Shown here piece after piece: positions 1-5,776 of a stretch of DNA of 6,015 nt (positions within the stretch are counted from its first letter, which is position 1; each line of letters starts with the position of its first letter). A program made the translations under genes and the position numbers. Location: positions 41,777 to 47,791 of the forward strand of contig DHPI01000065.1 of assembly GCA_002407865.1 (NCBI GenBank), given 5' to 3'. The notes beneath the pieces were generated by a model. It worked only from the letters and a program-made list of their open reading frames with translations, made no database searches and was not told the DNA's origin. This stretch comes from Spirochaetia bacterium UBA5368. Its GTDB lineage: Bacteria > Spirochaetota > UBA4802 > UBA5368.

Positions 1-880
1 GTTTCATGGGAAGCTGATATGCCGCGTGATCGCAGAGCTCGAAAAGGCCGATATTTTTTCGGATATTTTTTATGCCAGCTTTTTCGCAGGCGCGCGCTGT
101 CGCGTTTTTCAGAGAGAAATTCGATGTAAGGTCCCTGTCGCCGGGGAAGTACGAATCCATGCACGAACCGTAGCCGGTAATCCACACCGGTCTGTCGGTA
201 AATTCCTTTACCCGCTCCTCGCAACACAGCAGCATGCCGTACGCCCAGTCGGTAACGGGGTAATAATGCAGTTCGCGTATCGGGTCGGCCAGAAACGGCG
301 ATTGCATCACATCGTTCTCGCTCACGTCCTTCGTGTCGCGGGCAAATGGGTTTTTTCTGGCGTTCTTTCGCGAGCGCACAACAACCTTCGCGAGGTGTCC
401 GTCGGTCAGGCCCGATTTTTGCATGTACTCCCTCGCCTGCAGCGCGTTCACGTTCATAAAATCAAGGCCGAGCGGCCTGCAATAGAACGGATCGAATGCG
501 AGGTTGGTTATCATCCCGCGGCTCTCGCCCTGCGATTCCTTGCAATGGCCCATGTACAGAATAACATCATCATGCCCAGACAGAATACATGCCATCGCGT
601 AGCCGAGGCCGTTGATGCTTTCCTGCGCCATTTTTTCCTCGCCCCTGAATTGCGCGCCCACGACATCTGTCACGCCGTTGTCGGAGATTGTACGCGCATC
701 GAACACGTCATCGGAACAGGTAATGATGTTCCGTATGCCGTTATCCATGTCGAAGGTAATCCCGGTCTGCTGCACAATCGATTCAAAGCATCCGACGAGC
801 ATGTTTTGAAAACGAGCATGCCAGAGGTCGCCCTCGTTTTTAATTTGCGCCACAGCGCATAGTGCGACTCGTTTACCCAT
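1..880 (-). CDS. Thiolase-superfamily protein (SCP-x/lipid-transfer type), C-terminus cut by window edge
   Basis: The minus strand is open from ATG 880 to the window edge (293 codons, no stop). AGAGGAGG lies 10 nt upstream of the ATG, a strong ribosome binding site. The N-terminus (GKRVALCAVAQIK) and the block around residues 91-116 (GLGYAMACILSGHDDVILYMGHCKES) resemble thiolase N-domain sequence before the 'GG.E.M' turn. Residues 203-220 (ELHYYPVTDWAYGMLLCC) match the usual 'DGAAA' segment, here DWA. By eye, the residue at the nucleophilic Cys position is Ala85 (EKMAQESING), and the C-terminal 'HDCF/NEAF' motif appears as ELCDHAAY (281-288). This suggests a non-thiolytic member: thiolase-fold aldolases such as Ltp2 are known to lack the classical residues. 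Such proteins often pair with a DUF35 partner, which could lie beyond the edge. It is preceded by the PHP gene on the same strand with a 72-bp gap. The family is fairly secure, the reaction unknown. Confidence 0.8.
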   Translation of the reverse strand, partial: MGKRVALCAVAQIKNEGDLWHARFQNMLVGCFESIVQQTGITFDMDNGIRNIITCSDDVFDARTISDNGVTDVVGAQFRGEEKMAQESINGLGYAMACILSGHDDVILYMGHCKESQGESRGMITNLAFDPFYCRPLGLDFMNVNALQAREYMQKSGLTDGHLAKVVVRSRKNARKNPFARDTKDVSENDVMQSPFLADPIRELHYYPVTDWAYGMLLCCEERVKEFTDRPVWITGYGSCMDSYFPGDRDLTSNFSLKNATARACEKAGIKNIRKNIGLFELCDHAAYQLPMK

Positions 881-905
881 TACACAATGACCTCCTCTCT
901 TTTTT

Positions 906-928
906 GCCGCACGGTTTCGCTGCGCGGC
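906..928 (-). other. Small hairpin between the PHP and thiolase genes
   Basis: On the minus strand GCCGCGC and GTGCGGC form a 7-bp stem (one G-U pair) with a 9-nt loop, followed by A6 and the thiolase Shine-Dalgarno. It lacks a following U-tract in the minus direction, so it is not an intrinsic terminator there. It could tune translation or mRNA processing between the two genes. The structure is seen in the sequence, the role is a guess. Confidence 0.3.
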
Positions 929-952
929 ATGATGCTTGTTTCGCCGTGTATA

Positions 953-1537
953 TCAGATTTGTTTTATTCCCCCCGTCATCTCACGTTGCCCGAGATAGCA
1001 GTTCCAGAAATTCCCGCGTTTGATTTCCCTGAGAATCGCGTCTTTGTCGCGCCGCGCATCAAGCTCAATCCACGCCCTTCCTATGCCCACCAACGCGTGC
1101 GAGTCGTCCGACGCGATTTTCGGATACCGTATTTCGGGGATTTCATACCGCCTGTCGCGAAATCCCTTCGATGTGATTTCCACCGCGTCGAGCGGAAACA
1201 TCGCCGCGGCGCACGCTATCCTGTCTAACACCTGTTCCATCGCAAGATCGTATTCCCCAAGGTGATTCAACACGTGCAACTGCTCCTCATTTCCATAAAT
1301 TCTGCTCACATGGACATATCCCTTGATAAACACCGTGAGCTCAATTCCGGTCAGTATTACAATATCCGATTTAACGCTCCGGTAACGCTCAATGCTGTCA
1401 GATTTGAGGAGATAATCGTGATCGGTAAACGCGATGAAATCGTATCCCTTCGCCTGATACGCGTCGGCCACCTGTTGCGGCGTCATTGTGCCGTCAGAGC
1501 ATGTGGTATGCGTATGCAGGCACCCCTTCAACAGCAT
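953..1537 (-). CDS. PHP-domain metal-dependent phosphoesterase
   Basis: A 194-residue protein of the PHP (polymerase and histidinol phosphatase) superfamily, which hydrolyses phosphoesters at a di- or trinuclear metal site. Visible metal-ligand motifs in order are HTHTTCSDG (H8, H10, D15), FTDHD (H40), GIELT (E66), HV (H76), LNHLGEYD (H92) and SDDSHALVGIG (D145, H147). The set is complete and suggests an active enzyme. It is shorter than TrpH/RNase AM-type proteins (about 280-290 aa), so it is a compact single-domain form, probably cytoplasmic since no signal or membrane segment is seen. ATG 1537 is the first in-frame start: an in-frame TGA lies three codons upstream, and GAGGG sits about 10 nt before the ATG. 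It precedes the thiolase gene on the same strand and may share its transcript. Substrate (nucleotide, oligonucleotide or sugar phosphate) cannot be told from sequence. Confidence 0.88.
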   Translation of the reverse strand: MLLKGCLHTHTTCSDGTMTPQQVADAYQAKGYDFIAFTDHDYLLKSDSIERYRSVKSDIVILTGIELTVFIKGYVHVSRIYGNEEQLHVLNHLGEYDLAMEQVLDRIACAAAMFPLDAVEITSKGFRDRRYEIPEIRYPKIASDDSHALVGIGRAWIELDARRDKDAILREIKRGNFWNCYLGQREMTGGIKQI

Positions 1538-1584
1538 TGCGCATCATCCCTCACGGGCAGCAAACCGGCCGCCCGCCATATATT

Positions 1585-1605
1585 TATTTGGTCATCCAAC
1601 CAATA
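1585..1605. repeat. Inverted repeat, operator-like site 1
   Basis: TTGGT (1588-1592) and ACCAA (1599-1603) form a perfect 5-bp inverted repeat around CATCCA. With a one-base bulge the arms extend to TATT(T)GGT and ACCAATA. The right half, TCATCCAACCAATA, matches 13 of 14 bases at 1765-1778. It lies 48-68 bp upstream of the PHP start, where a repressor site would be expected. Confidence 0.4.
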
Positions 1606-1625
1606 CTTCACGAGTTTTTTCTTTC

Positions 1626-1714
1626 CTCAATGAAGGGCGCTTCGCCTGTTCGCGCGCCTGCATCACGACCAGCACACCCTGGACGTGACCAGTTTAATTT
1701 TATCCTTCAATGAG
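1626..1714. repeat. Nested imperfect inverted repeats, possible structured leader RNA
   Basis: The outer arms CTCAATGAAGG (1626-1636) and CCTTCAATGAG (1704-1714) pair over 11 positions with one central A-A mismatch. Inside, TCACGACCAG (1663-1672) and CTGGACGTGA (1679-1688) pair over 10 positions, again with one central mismatch, around a 6-nt loop. A small GGCG/CGCC hairpin lies at 1636-1646. The arrangement suggests a branched RNA or cruciform, perhaps in the leader of the PHP transcript on the minus strand. I recognise no known riboswitch, and no target-site duplication is apparent that would make it a small mobile element. Confidence 0.35.
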
Positions 1715-1736
1715 TAATTATTTGCGTATACAAATT

Positions 1737-1778
1737 TTGATTTAACATCCAATATATTGATTTATCATCCAATCAATA
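1737..1778. promoter_or_regulatory. Tandem 17-bp repeats with inverted repeat, operator-like site 2
   Basis: TTGATTTAACATCCAAT (1737-1753) recurs as TTGATTTATCATCCAAT (1757-1773), one mismatch, with a 20-bp period that puts both on about the same helix face. The second copy is part of a perfect 8-bp inverted repeat, TATTGATT (1755-1762) and AATCAATA (1771-1778), with an 8-nt spacer. Its right half matches site 1. TTGATT (1757-1762) with AATACT (1780-1785), 17 bp apart, could be a weak promoter overlapped by the site. This looks like the binding site of a dimeric regulator, identity unknown. Confidence 0.45.
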
Positions 1779-1839
1779 AAATACTATTGCCGCCTTTCGA
1801 AATATATGTCAACATTTTTTTATATTTTTCACTTATTTT

Positions 1840-1869
1840 TTGACACGTGACGGCTGGGGCAAATTCAAT
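1840..1869 (+). promoter_or_regulatory. Weak sigma70 promoter candidate with perfect -35
   Basis: TTGACA (1840-1845) is a perfect -35 hexamer, followed 18 bp later by TTCAAT (1864-1869, 4/6 match to the -10 consensus). TTGACA is also the right arm of a TGTCAA...TTGACA inverted repeat with 1807-1812. This is less convincing than the promoter just downstream. Confidence 0.3.
1843..1853 (+). repeat. 11-bp direct repeat, copy 1 (contains CACGTG)
   Basis: ACACGTGACGG occurs here and again at 2012-2022. It contains the palindrome CACGTG. The two copies flank the best promoter candidate (1877-1905). They could be a regulator pair or chance. Confidence 0.25.
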
Positions 1870-1876
1870 ATTTATG

Positions 1877-1905
1877 TTTACGCCACCCGCCGGATAGCGT
1901 ATACT
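1877..1905 (+). promoter_or_regulatory. Best sigma70-type promoter for the DUF362 operon
   Basis: TTTACG (1877-1882, 4/6 match to TTGACA) and TATACT (1900-1905, 5/6 match to TATAAT) are separated by the optimal 17 bp. Transcription would begin near 1912, giving a leader of about 170 nt before the DUF362 ATG at 2081. The leader has a small GCCGC/GCGGC hairpin (1978-1994) and no terminator-like structure. Confidence 0.5.
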
Positions 1906-2011
1906 GAAAGAAACCTCTCTGCTATGCATTACGGAATCGAGGACAGGCCGTGGAATTCCGCTATGGCGTTGTGTACTGCCGCGCTTTGAGCGGCGCATTG
2001 CGCGAAGATAC

Positions 2012-2022
2012 ACACGTGACGG
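2012..2022 (+). repeat. 11-bp direct repeat, copy 2
   Basis: An identical copy of ACACGTGACGG at 1843-1853, 169 bp downstream, located in the presumed leader of the DUF362 transcript. Confidence 0.25.
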
Positions 2023-2067
2023 TCTGAGGGGGGCGTTGCGCGCTGAGGGGACGACGTTCATTCGTAC

Positions 2068-2072
2068 GGAGG
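2068..2072 (+). promoter_or_regulatory. Ribosome binding site that fixes the DUF362 start
   Basis: GGAGG lies 8 nt before ATG 2081. It supports that ATG over the upstream in-frame TTG at 2036, which has no Shine-Dalgarno and would put 15 extra residues ahead of the Tat signal. Confidence 0.8.
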
Positions 2073-2080
2073 AATACGCC

Positions 2081-3031
2081 ATGAATTTTCACCTGAAACT
2101 TCCCCGGCGGGATTTTATCCGCGCCACGGCGGGTCTTCTTGCGGGATATATTTTGCTCCCATTAATAACAGGCAAATTTCGAAAATTGTATGCGGCAGCG
2201 CCCATGCCCCTGACAGGCGACTCCCTTTTTGTCGTTCAGGGGAACGATATTTCGAAAGATACCATTTTCAGAATGATCGAAAAGGGGTTCGCGGGAATCG
2301 GCGACGTGGGGCGGTTCGTTAAAAAGGGCATGAATGTGGTCATCAAGCCCAATATCGGATGGAACTCGTCACCGGAGATGCCGCATAACACAAACCCGTA
2401 TATGGTCGAGGCCGTCGCCCGCACGTGCGTACGCGCAGGAGCCCGCGTAACCATATTCGACAGAAGCGTCAATTCGGCGCGCCTCACCTACCGCGCAAGC
2501 GGAATCCGGCAGGCCGCTGAAAACGCAGGCGCCGATATCGTGTTTGTCGACGACAGAAAGTTCCGCACGGTGCGCGTGCCCGGAGCACTGCTGCATTCAA
2601 CGCTGCATGTATACGAGGATATACTGAACGCCGATTGCGTCATCAACATGCCTGTCGCCAAACACCATTCATCATCGACCCTGACGCTCTCGATGAAAAA
2701 TCTGATGGGCGTGCTCGGCGGCAACCGCGGTATCTATCACGGTGACATCCATTCGAGCATTGTCGACTTCAACAAGGCGATAAAAGTGCACCTTGTCATC
2801 ATGGACGCCACGCGCATTCTGCTGCGTCACGGGCCAAACGGCGGCACGCAGCGCGACGTGAGGGAAACGAAAACCATCGTCTTCGGCACGAATCCCGTCA
2901 CCGTCGACGCGTTCACCGCGACGCTTTTCGGCATGAAACCCCGCGACCTAATGTTTTTAGCGCTCGCGTCGAAAGAGGGCATGGGTGAAATCGACACCTC
3001 GCGCATGAAAATTACGCGCGCCTCGGTATGA
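2081..3031 (+). CDS. Tat-exported DUF362 (COG2006-type) protein
   Basis: A 316-residue protein. The N-terminus carries a twin-arginine signal: PRRDFIRATAG (RR at 9-10), a hydrophobic stretch at about 17-30, and a plausible AxA-type cleavage site near YAAAP (37-41). It is therefore predicted to be exported folded, presumably with a cofactor or partner. The rest matches the DUF362 pattern: VVIKPNIGW (86-94), VINMPVAKHHSSS (187-199), LSMKNLMGVLGG (203-214), IYHGDIH (218-224), a central Asp (MDATR, 241-245) and NPVTVDAFTA (271-280). The clustered histidines (H195, H196, H220, H224) could be ligands, but this is inference. No ferredoxin motif is present, unlike some DUF362 proteins. The stop overlaps the polyferredoxin start, so the two products are probably made together. 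The family has no settled biochemical function, and I do not assign a reaction. Confidence 0.85.
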   Translation: MNFHLKLPRRDFIRATAGLLAGYILLPLITGKFRKLYAAAPMPLTGDSLFVVQGNDISKDTIFRMIEKGFAGIGDVGRFVKKGMNVVIKPNIGWNSSPEMPHNTNPYMVEAVARTCVRAGARVTIFDRSVNSARLTYRASGIRQAAENAGADIVFVDDRKFRTVRVPGALLHSTLHVYEDILNADCVINMPVAKHHSSSTLTLSMKNLMGVLGGNRGIYHGDIHSSIVDFNKAIKVHLVIMDATRILLRHGPNGGTQRDVRETKTIVFGTNPVTVDAFTATLFGMKPRDLMFLALASKEGMGEIDTSRMKITRASV

Positions 3032-4596
3032 ACAGCCCGCGCTGGTCAACGGTACGCGCCGCCGTTCAATGCGCCGCGTGGGTTGCCTTTATTGCGCTGC
3101 TTATAGCCACGCGCGACCCCCTGCCCGCAGGCGGCGCAAGCGATATCGTACCGCAAATGTCCGTTCACCTCGGCATTGCCGCGTCGTTCTCCGCGCGAAC
3201 GGTTCTTTCGGCGTTTTTGCCGGGAGCGATTATTGTGCTCGCAACGGCCGTATTCGGCAGGCTCTTCTGCGGATGGCTGTGCCCCCTCGGCGCAACACTC
3301 GATGTTTCAGACAGACTGTGGAATCCGGCAAAAAGGAACAGGCTAAAAAATGCGGAAAAATCAATATCGCTGAAACGGTATAAATACATACTGGCCGCCG
3401 TGTCGCTGCTTTTGGCTCTTTCGGGCATTCAGGCCGCAGGCATCATCGATCCGCTATCGCTCGCCACAAGAAGCTACATCACGGTTTTGTATCCATTCGC
3501 CGATTATATTGTCAAGGGCGTCTTTACCATTGCCGGCGGCTTCCCGCTGATCGGCGCAATCACTGAACCGGTCTTTTCGTTCCTGAAAGACTCCGTACTC
3601 GATTATAACCCCGTACTCTTTGCCAATCACCTGTGGGTTTTGCTGTTCTTTATTCTGCTGCTTTCGCTCTCGTCGCTGATGCGACGGTTCTGGTGCCAGT
3701 CGCTGTGCCCGCTTGGCGCGATCCTGGCGTTATCGTCGCGCATCAGTTTTTTCAGGCGAATCGTCGACACGGAGAAATGCACGCGTTGTCTCAGGTGCGT
3801 AAAGGCGTGCAGAATGAACGCGATCTCGGACGACGGAACCGGCACAAGCCCCGTCGAATGCATTCAATGCCTCGAATGCCTCGACTCGTGCGAATACGGT
3901 GCCATTCGTTTCGGCTTTATCAGAGCGTTTAAAAAAAAGGCGGGGGGCGACCCCCGTAAAAGTGTGCGCCCCGGCTTTTCGCGGCGCGATGTGCTTGCCG
4001 GGGCAATTACCGCCCTGACGCTTGTTCCCGCATTCAGGCTGAACGCGGCATACAGGGCTGACAGCTCCGCCGTTATACGACCGCCGGGCGCGCTGCCCGA
4101 AAGTGAATTCCTCTCGTTATGCGTGCGCTGCGGCGAATGCATGAAGGTGTGTCCAACGAACGGCCTGCATCCGACGTTCGTGGAATCGGGAATCGAGGGG
4201 ATGTTTACTCCCCGCCTCATCCCGCGAATCGGATGGTGCGAAAAAAACTGTAACCTCTGTATGCAGGTATGCCCTTCGGGCGCGCTTCGCCCGCTTGAGG
4301 TTCCGCAGAAAGAAACAGCCGTCATTGGTACGGCGGTCATCACCCGCGATCTGTGTATTCCGTGGGCGGAGCACCGCAACTGCATCGTGTGCGAAGAGGT
4401 ATGCCCCACCGCAATGAAATCAATAAGGCTTAAGGAAGAAACCATCATCGACAAAACAGGCCGGCCGGTAAAAGTAAAACTTCCCTTCGTGCTCGAAACC
4501 GTGTGCATCGGGTGCGGCATATGCGAAAACAAATGCCCCGTTCACGGCAGCGCCGCAATCCGTGTGCGGACGCGGAAAACACCCGCCAATATCTGA
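3028..4596 (+). CDS. Membrane polyferredoxin, NapH-like plus NapG-like fusion
   Basis: A 522-residue protein. The N-terminal half resembles NapH/MauN-type quinol-linked proteins: membrane segments at about 12-28, 57-78, 119-140, 150-175 and 200-218, with two CxxxCP motifs (C81/C85 and C223/C227). Two ferredoxin clusters follow: C251, C254, C257, C261 and C278, C281, C284, C288. After a linker (301-315), a second twin-arginine segment, SRRDVLAG, and a hydrophobic stretch (318-339) resemble a NapG signal. Four more cluster motifs follow: C365/368/371/375, C404/408/411/415, C443/452/455/459 and C493/496/499/503. Six 4Fe-4S clusters in total suggest electron transfer from quinol or the cytoplasm to the periplasmic face. 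The internal Tat motif implies Sec insertion of early helices and Tat export of the C-terminal half, as known for the actinobacterial Rieske protein. ATG 3028 overlaps the DUF362 stop (ATGA) without its own Shine-Dalgarno, so translation is probably coupled. No NapA, NapB or NapC is nearby. Confidence 0.88.
   Translation: MNSPRWSTVRAAVQCAAWVAFIALLIATRDPLPAGGASDIVPQMSVHLGIAASFSARTVLSAFLPGAIIVLATAVFGRLFCGWLCPLGATLDVSDRLWNPAKRNRLKNAEKSISLKRYKYILAAVSLLLALSGIQAAGIIDPLSLATRSYITVLYPFADYIVKGVFTIAGGFPLIGAITEPVFSFLKDSVLDYNPVLFANHLWVLLFFILLLSLSSLMRRFWCQSLCPLGAILALSSRISFFRRIVDTEKCTRCLRCVKACRMNAISDDGTGTSPVECIQCLECLDSCEYGAIRFGFIRAFKKKAGGDPRKSVRPGFSRRDVLAGAITALTLVPAFRLNAAYRADSSAVIRPPGALPESEFLSLCVRCGECMKVCPTNGLHPTFVESGIEGMFTPRLIPRIGWCEKNCNLCMQVCPSGALRPLEVPQKETAVIGTAVITRDLCIPWAEHRNCIVCEEVCPTAMKSIRLKEETIIDKTGRPVKVKLPFVLETVCIGCGICENKCPVHGSAAIRVRTRKTPANI
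3931..3959 (+). other. Slippery A8 run, GC hairpin and -1 frame stop at the NapH/NapG junction
   Basis: A8 (3931-3938) plus G3939 contains A AAA AAG in the zero frame, the heptamer used for -1 frameshifting in E. coli dnaX. A perfect 6-bp stem (CGGGGG 3941-3946, CCCCCG 3951-3956) with a GCGA (GNRA) loop follows after one base. A -1 slip reads GGGRPP and stops at TAA 3957-3959, giving a product of about 310 residues that ends after the two NapH-type clusters. GTG 3964, in the zero frame, could start a separate NapG-like protein beginning (M)RPGFSRRDVLAG. The stem-to-heptamer spacing is shorter than usual for ribosomal frameshifting, so polymerase slippage is an alternative. A7 runs occur elsewhere in the window (4241, 5529), so chance is possible. 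Confidence 0.35.
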
Positions 4597-4632
4597 TTGC
4601 ATTTTTCACGGTAGTGGGATGGTCTTGCCGTA

Positions 4633-5769
4633 ATGGAACGAAGCGTCATTACAATCGCAAAATGCGTATACGGCGGCTACGGTCTGGGCTTTCTCGGCGG
4701 CAGGGCTGTATTCATTCCCTATACGCTGCCGGGCGACATCGTGGCGGTGGAAATCACCGACTCAAAAAAATCCCACGCTTTCGGCCGCATGCTCGAAATC
4801 ATCACGCCATCACCGTCACGGCGCCAACCAGAATGCCCCAACTTCTCTCGGTGCGGCGGGTGTGATTACCTTCACGCCGATTACGCAACCGAGCTCGAAA
4901 TAAAATCGTCGATTGCCGCGGAAAACCTGAAGCGCATCGCAAAGCTGTCAGACAGCCAAATCCCCGAAATTACATGTGTTCATGGCCCCAGGCTGCACTA
5001 CCGCAGCCACGCGAGAATTCAGCGGGATTCAGCCGGGCATACCGGATTTTTCGCGCGCGCATCGAACACGCTTGTGCCGCTCCCCGCCGAAGGCTGCGTC
5101 CTGTTAGACGAGCGGATTACGCAACGGCTGAATGCCGGCGCGTTTCCCGGCAACGGTGAATTCCGGCTGGCGGTTGGCGCGGACGGCCGCGTCGCGGCAT
5201 CGGTCGACGAGAATACCGTTGTGCGAGAGACGGAAAACGGCCTGGCGTTCGAGAGGGACATCGATTGTTTTTTTCAGGCGAACCGGTTTCTGCGGACGTC
5301 GATGCTGAACGCGGCGGCGGCGTACGCGGGTGCCGGTCCGGATGATGAATTTATCGATATCGGCTGCGGCGTGGGATTCTTTACGCTGCATCTCGCGAAA
5401 AACGGCGCCCGCGGCACGGGCGTCGACATCGATAGAAAAAGCATCATGTGGGCAAACCGCAATGCCGCAACAAACACGATTCCCACGGCCGTCTTTACCG
5501 CCGCGCCATCATCATCAATGCAGGCGCCAAAAAAAGGCATGCGCGCGATTATCGTCGACCCGCCGCGCGCCGGGCTTACAAAATCGACGCTCGCAATGAT
5601 CGCCGCCGCCGAACCGGAGCGCATCGTATACGTCTCGTGCGATCCGTCAACGTTCGCGCGTGACACGCGCCTCTTCGGCGCCGACGGCTACCGCATACGG
5701 GAAATCACGTTCATCGACATGTTTCCCGCAACGCAGCATATCGAGGTAATAGCGCTGCTGCAAAGATAG
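4633..5769 (+). CDS. rlmD: 23S rRNA (uracil-C5)-methyltransferase, RlmD/RumA type
   Basis: A 378-residue SAM-dependent methyltransferase that would add a methyl group to C5 of a uridine in 23S rRNA. In order: a TRAM RNA-binding domain (about 3-60); a 4Fe-4S motif CPNFSRCGGC (C68, C74, C77) with a fourth Cys at C155; FFQANRF (213-219, Q215); SAM motif I DIGCGVGFF (242-250); VDID (264-267); DPPRAGL (309-315); SCDPST with catalytic C336; and DMFPATQHIE with the proton-abstracting E371. All catalytic residues appear intact. It is shorter than E. coli RlmD (433 aa), yet has the TRAM domain that RlmC and TrmA lack, so the RlmD-like or dual RlmCD role is likely; the exact target uridine is not settled. 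ATG 4633 is the first start after an in-frame TAG, with only a weak G-rich ribosome site. It lies 36 bp after the polyferredoxin gene, probably co-transcribed but functionally separate. Confidence 0.92.
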   Translation: MERSVITIAKCVYGGYGLGFLGGRAVFIPYTLPGDIVAVEITDSKKSHAFGRMLEIITPSPSRRQPECPNFSRCGGCDYLHADYATELEIKSSIAAENLKRIAKLSDSQIPEITCVHGPRLHYRSHARIQRDSAGHTGFFARASNTLVPLPAEGCVLLDERITQRLNAGAFPGNGEFRLAVGADGRVAASVDENTVVRETENGLAFERDIDCFFQANRFLRTSMLNAAAAYAGAGPDDEFIDIGCGVGFFTLHLAKNGARGTGVDIDRKSIMWANRNAATNTIPTAVFTAAPSSSMQAPKKGMRAIIVDPPRAGLTKSTLAMIAAAEPERIVYVSCDPSTFARDTRLFGADGYRIREITFIDMFPATQHIEVIALLQR

Positions 5770-5776
5770 CGCCAGA

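Larger units (their letters stand above)
1538..2080. other. Divergent intergenic region, 543 bp, no convincing gene
   Basis: This region separates the start codons of the minus-strand PHP gene and the plus-strand DUF362 gene, so it should hold promoters for both. It contains a distal inverted repeat (1585-1605), a nested stem structure (1626-1714), an AT-rich block with two 17-bp near-identical repeats and an 8-bp inverted repeat (1737-1778), two plus-strand promoter candidates (1840-1869 and 1877-1905), a repeated 11-mer (1843 and 2012) and a leader of roughly 170 nt. The open frames crossing it have no protein-like composition or good start signals. I could not pick a convincing minus-strand promoter for the PHP gene. 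Confidence 0.7.

Noticed and set aside
26..862. 278-codon plus-strand open frame
   Set aside because: It is antisense to the thiolase-like gene, which has a strong ribosome binding site and recognisable family blocks. The plus-strand translation shows no family motif.
1626..1714. tRNA or integron attC site
   Set aside because: There is no T-loop or anticodon arm geometry and no attC core-site sequence.
1757..1776. FNR/ANR box (TTGAT...ATCAA)
   Set aside because: The half-sites are 10 bp apart rather than the 4 bp needed for FNR-type sites.
1924..1989. 21-residue open frame in the DUF362 leader, a possible leader peptide
   Set aside because: It has no Shine-Dalgarno and no run of regulatory codons, and no terminator/antiterminator pair follows.
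1765..2082. 105-codon minus-strand open frame in the intergenic region
   Set aside because: It crosses the AT-rich repeat block and both promoter candidates, ends over the DUF362 start, and has no protein-like motif.
3864..4532. 222-codon minus-strand open frame
   Set aside because: It is a shadow of the Cys-rich polyferredoxin; its composition (many His, Ser, Thr) reflects the complement of cluster codons.
5529..5535. A7 run in the methyltransferase gene as a frameshift site
   Set aside because: It lies in a variable loop with no stem after it, and a shift would destroy the catalytic motifs. It serves better as evidence that A-runs are not rare here.
5752..5772. Terminator hairpin after the methyltransferase gene
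   Set aside because: Only a 5-bp GCGCT/AGCGC stem with an 11-nt loop, overlapping the stop codon and with no T-tract.
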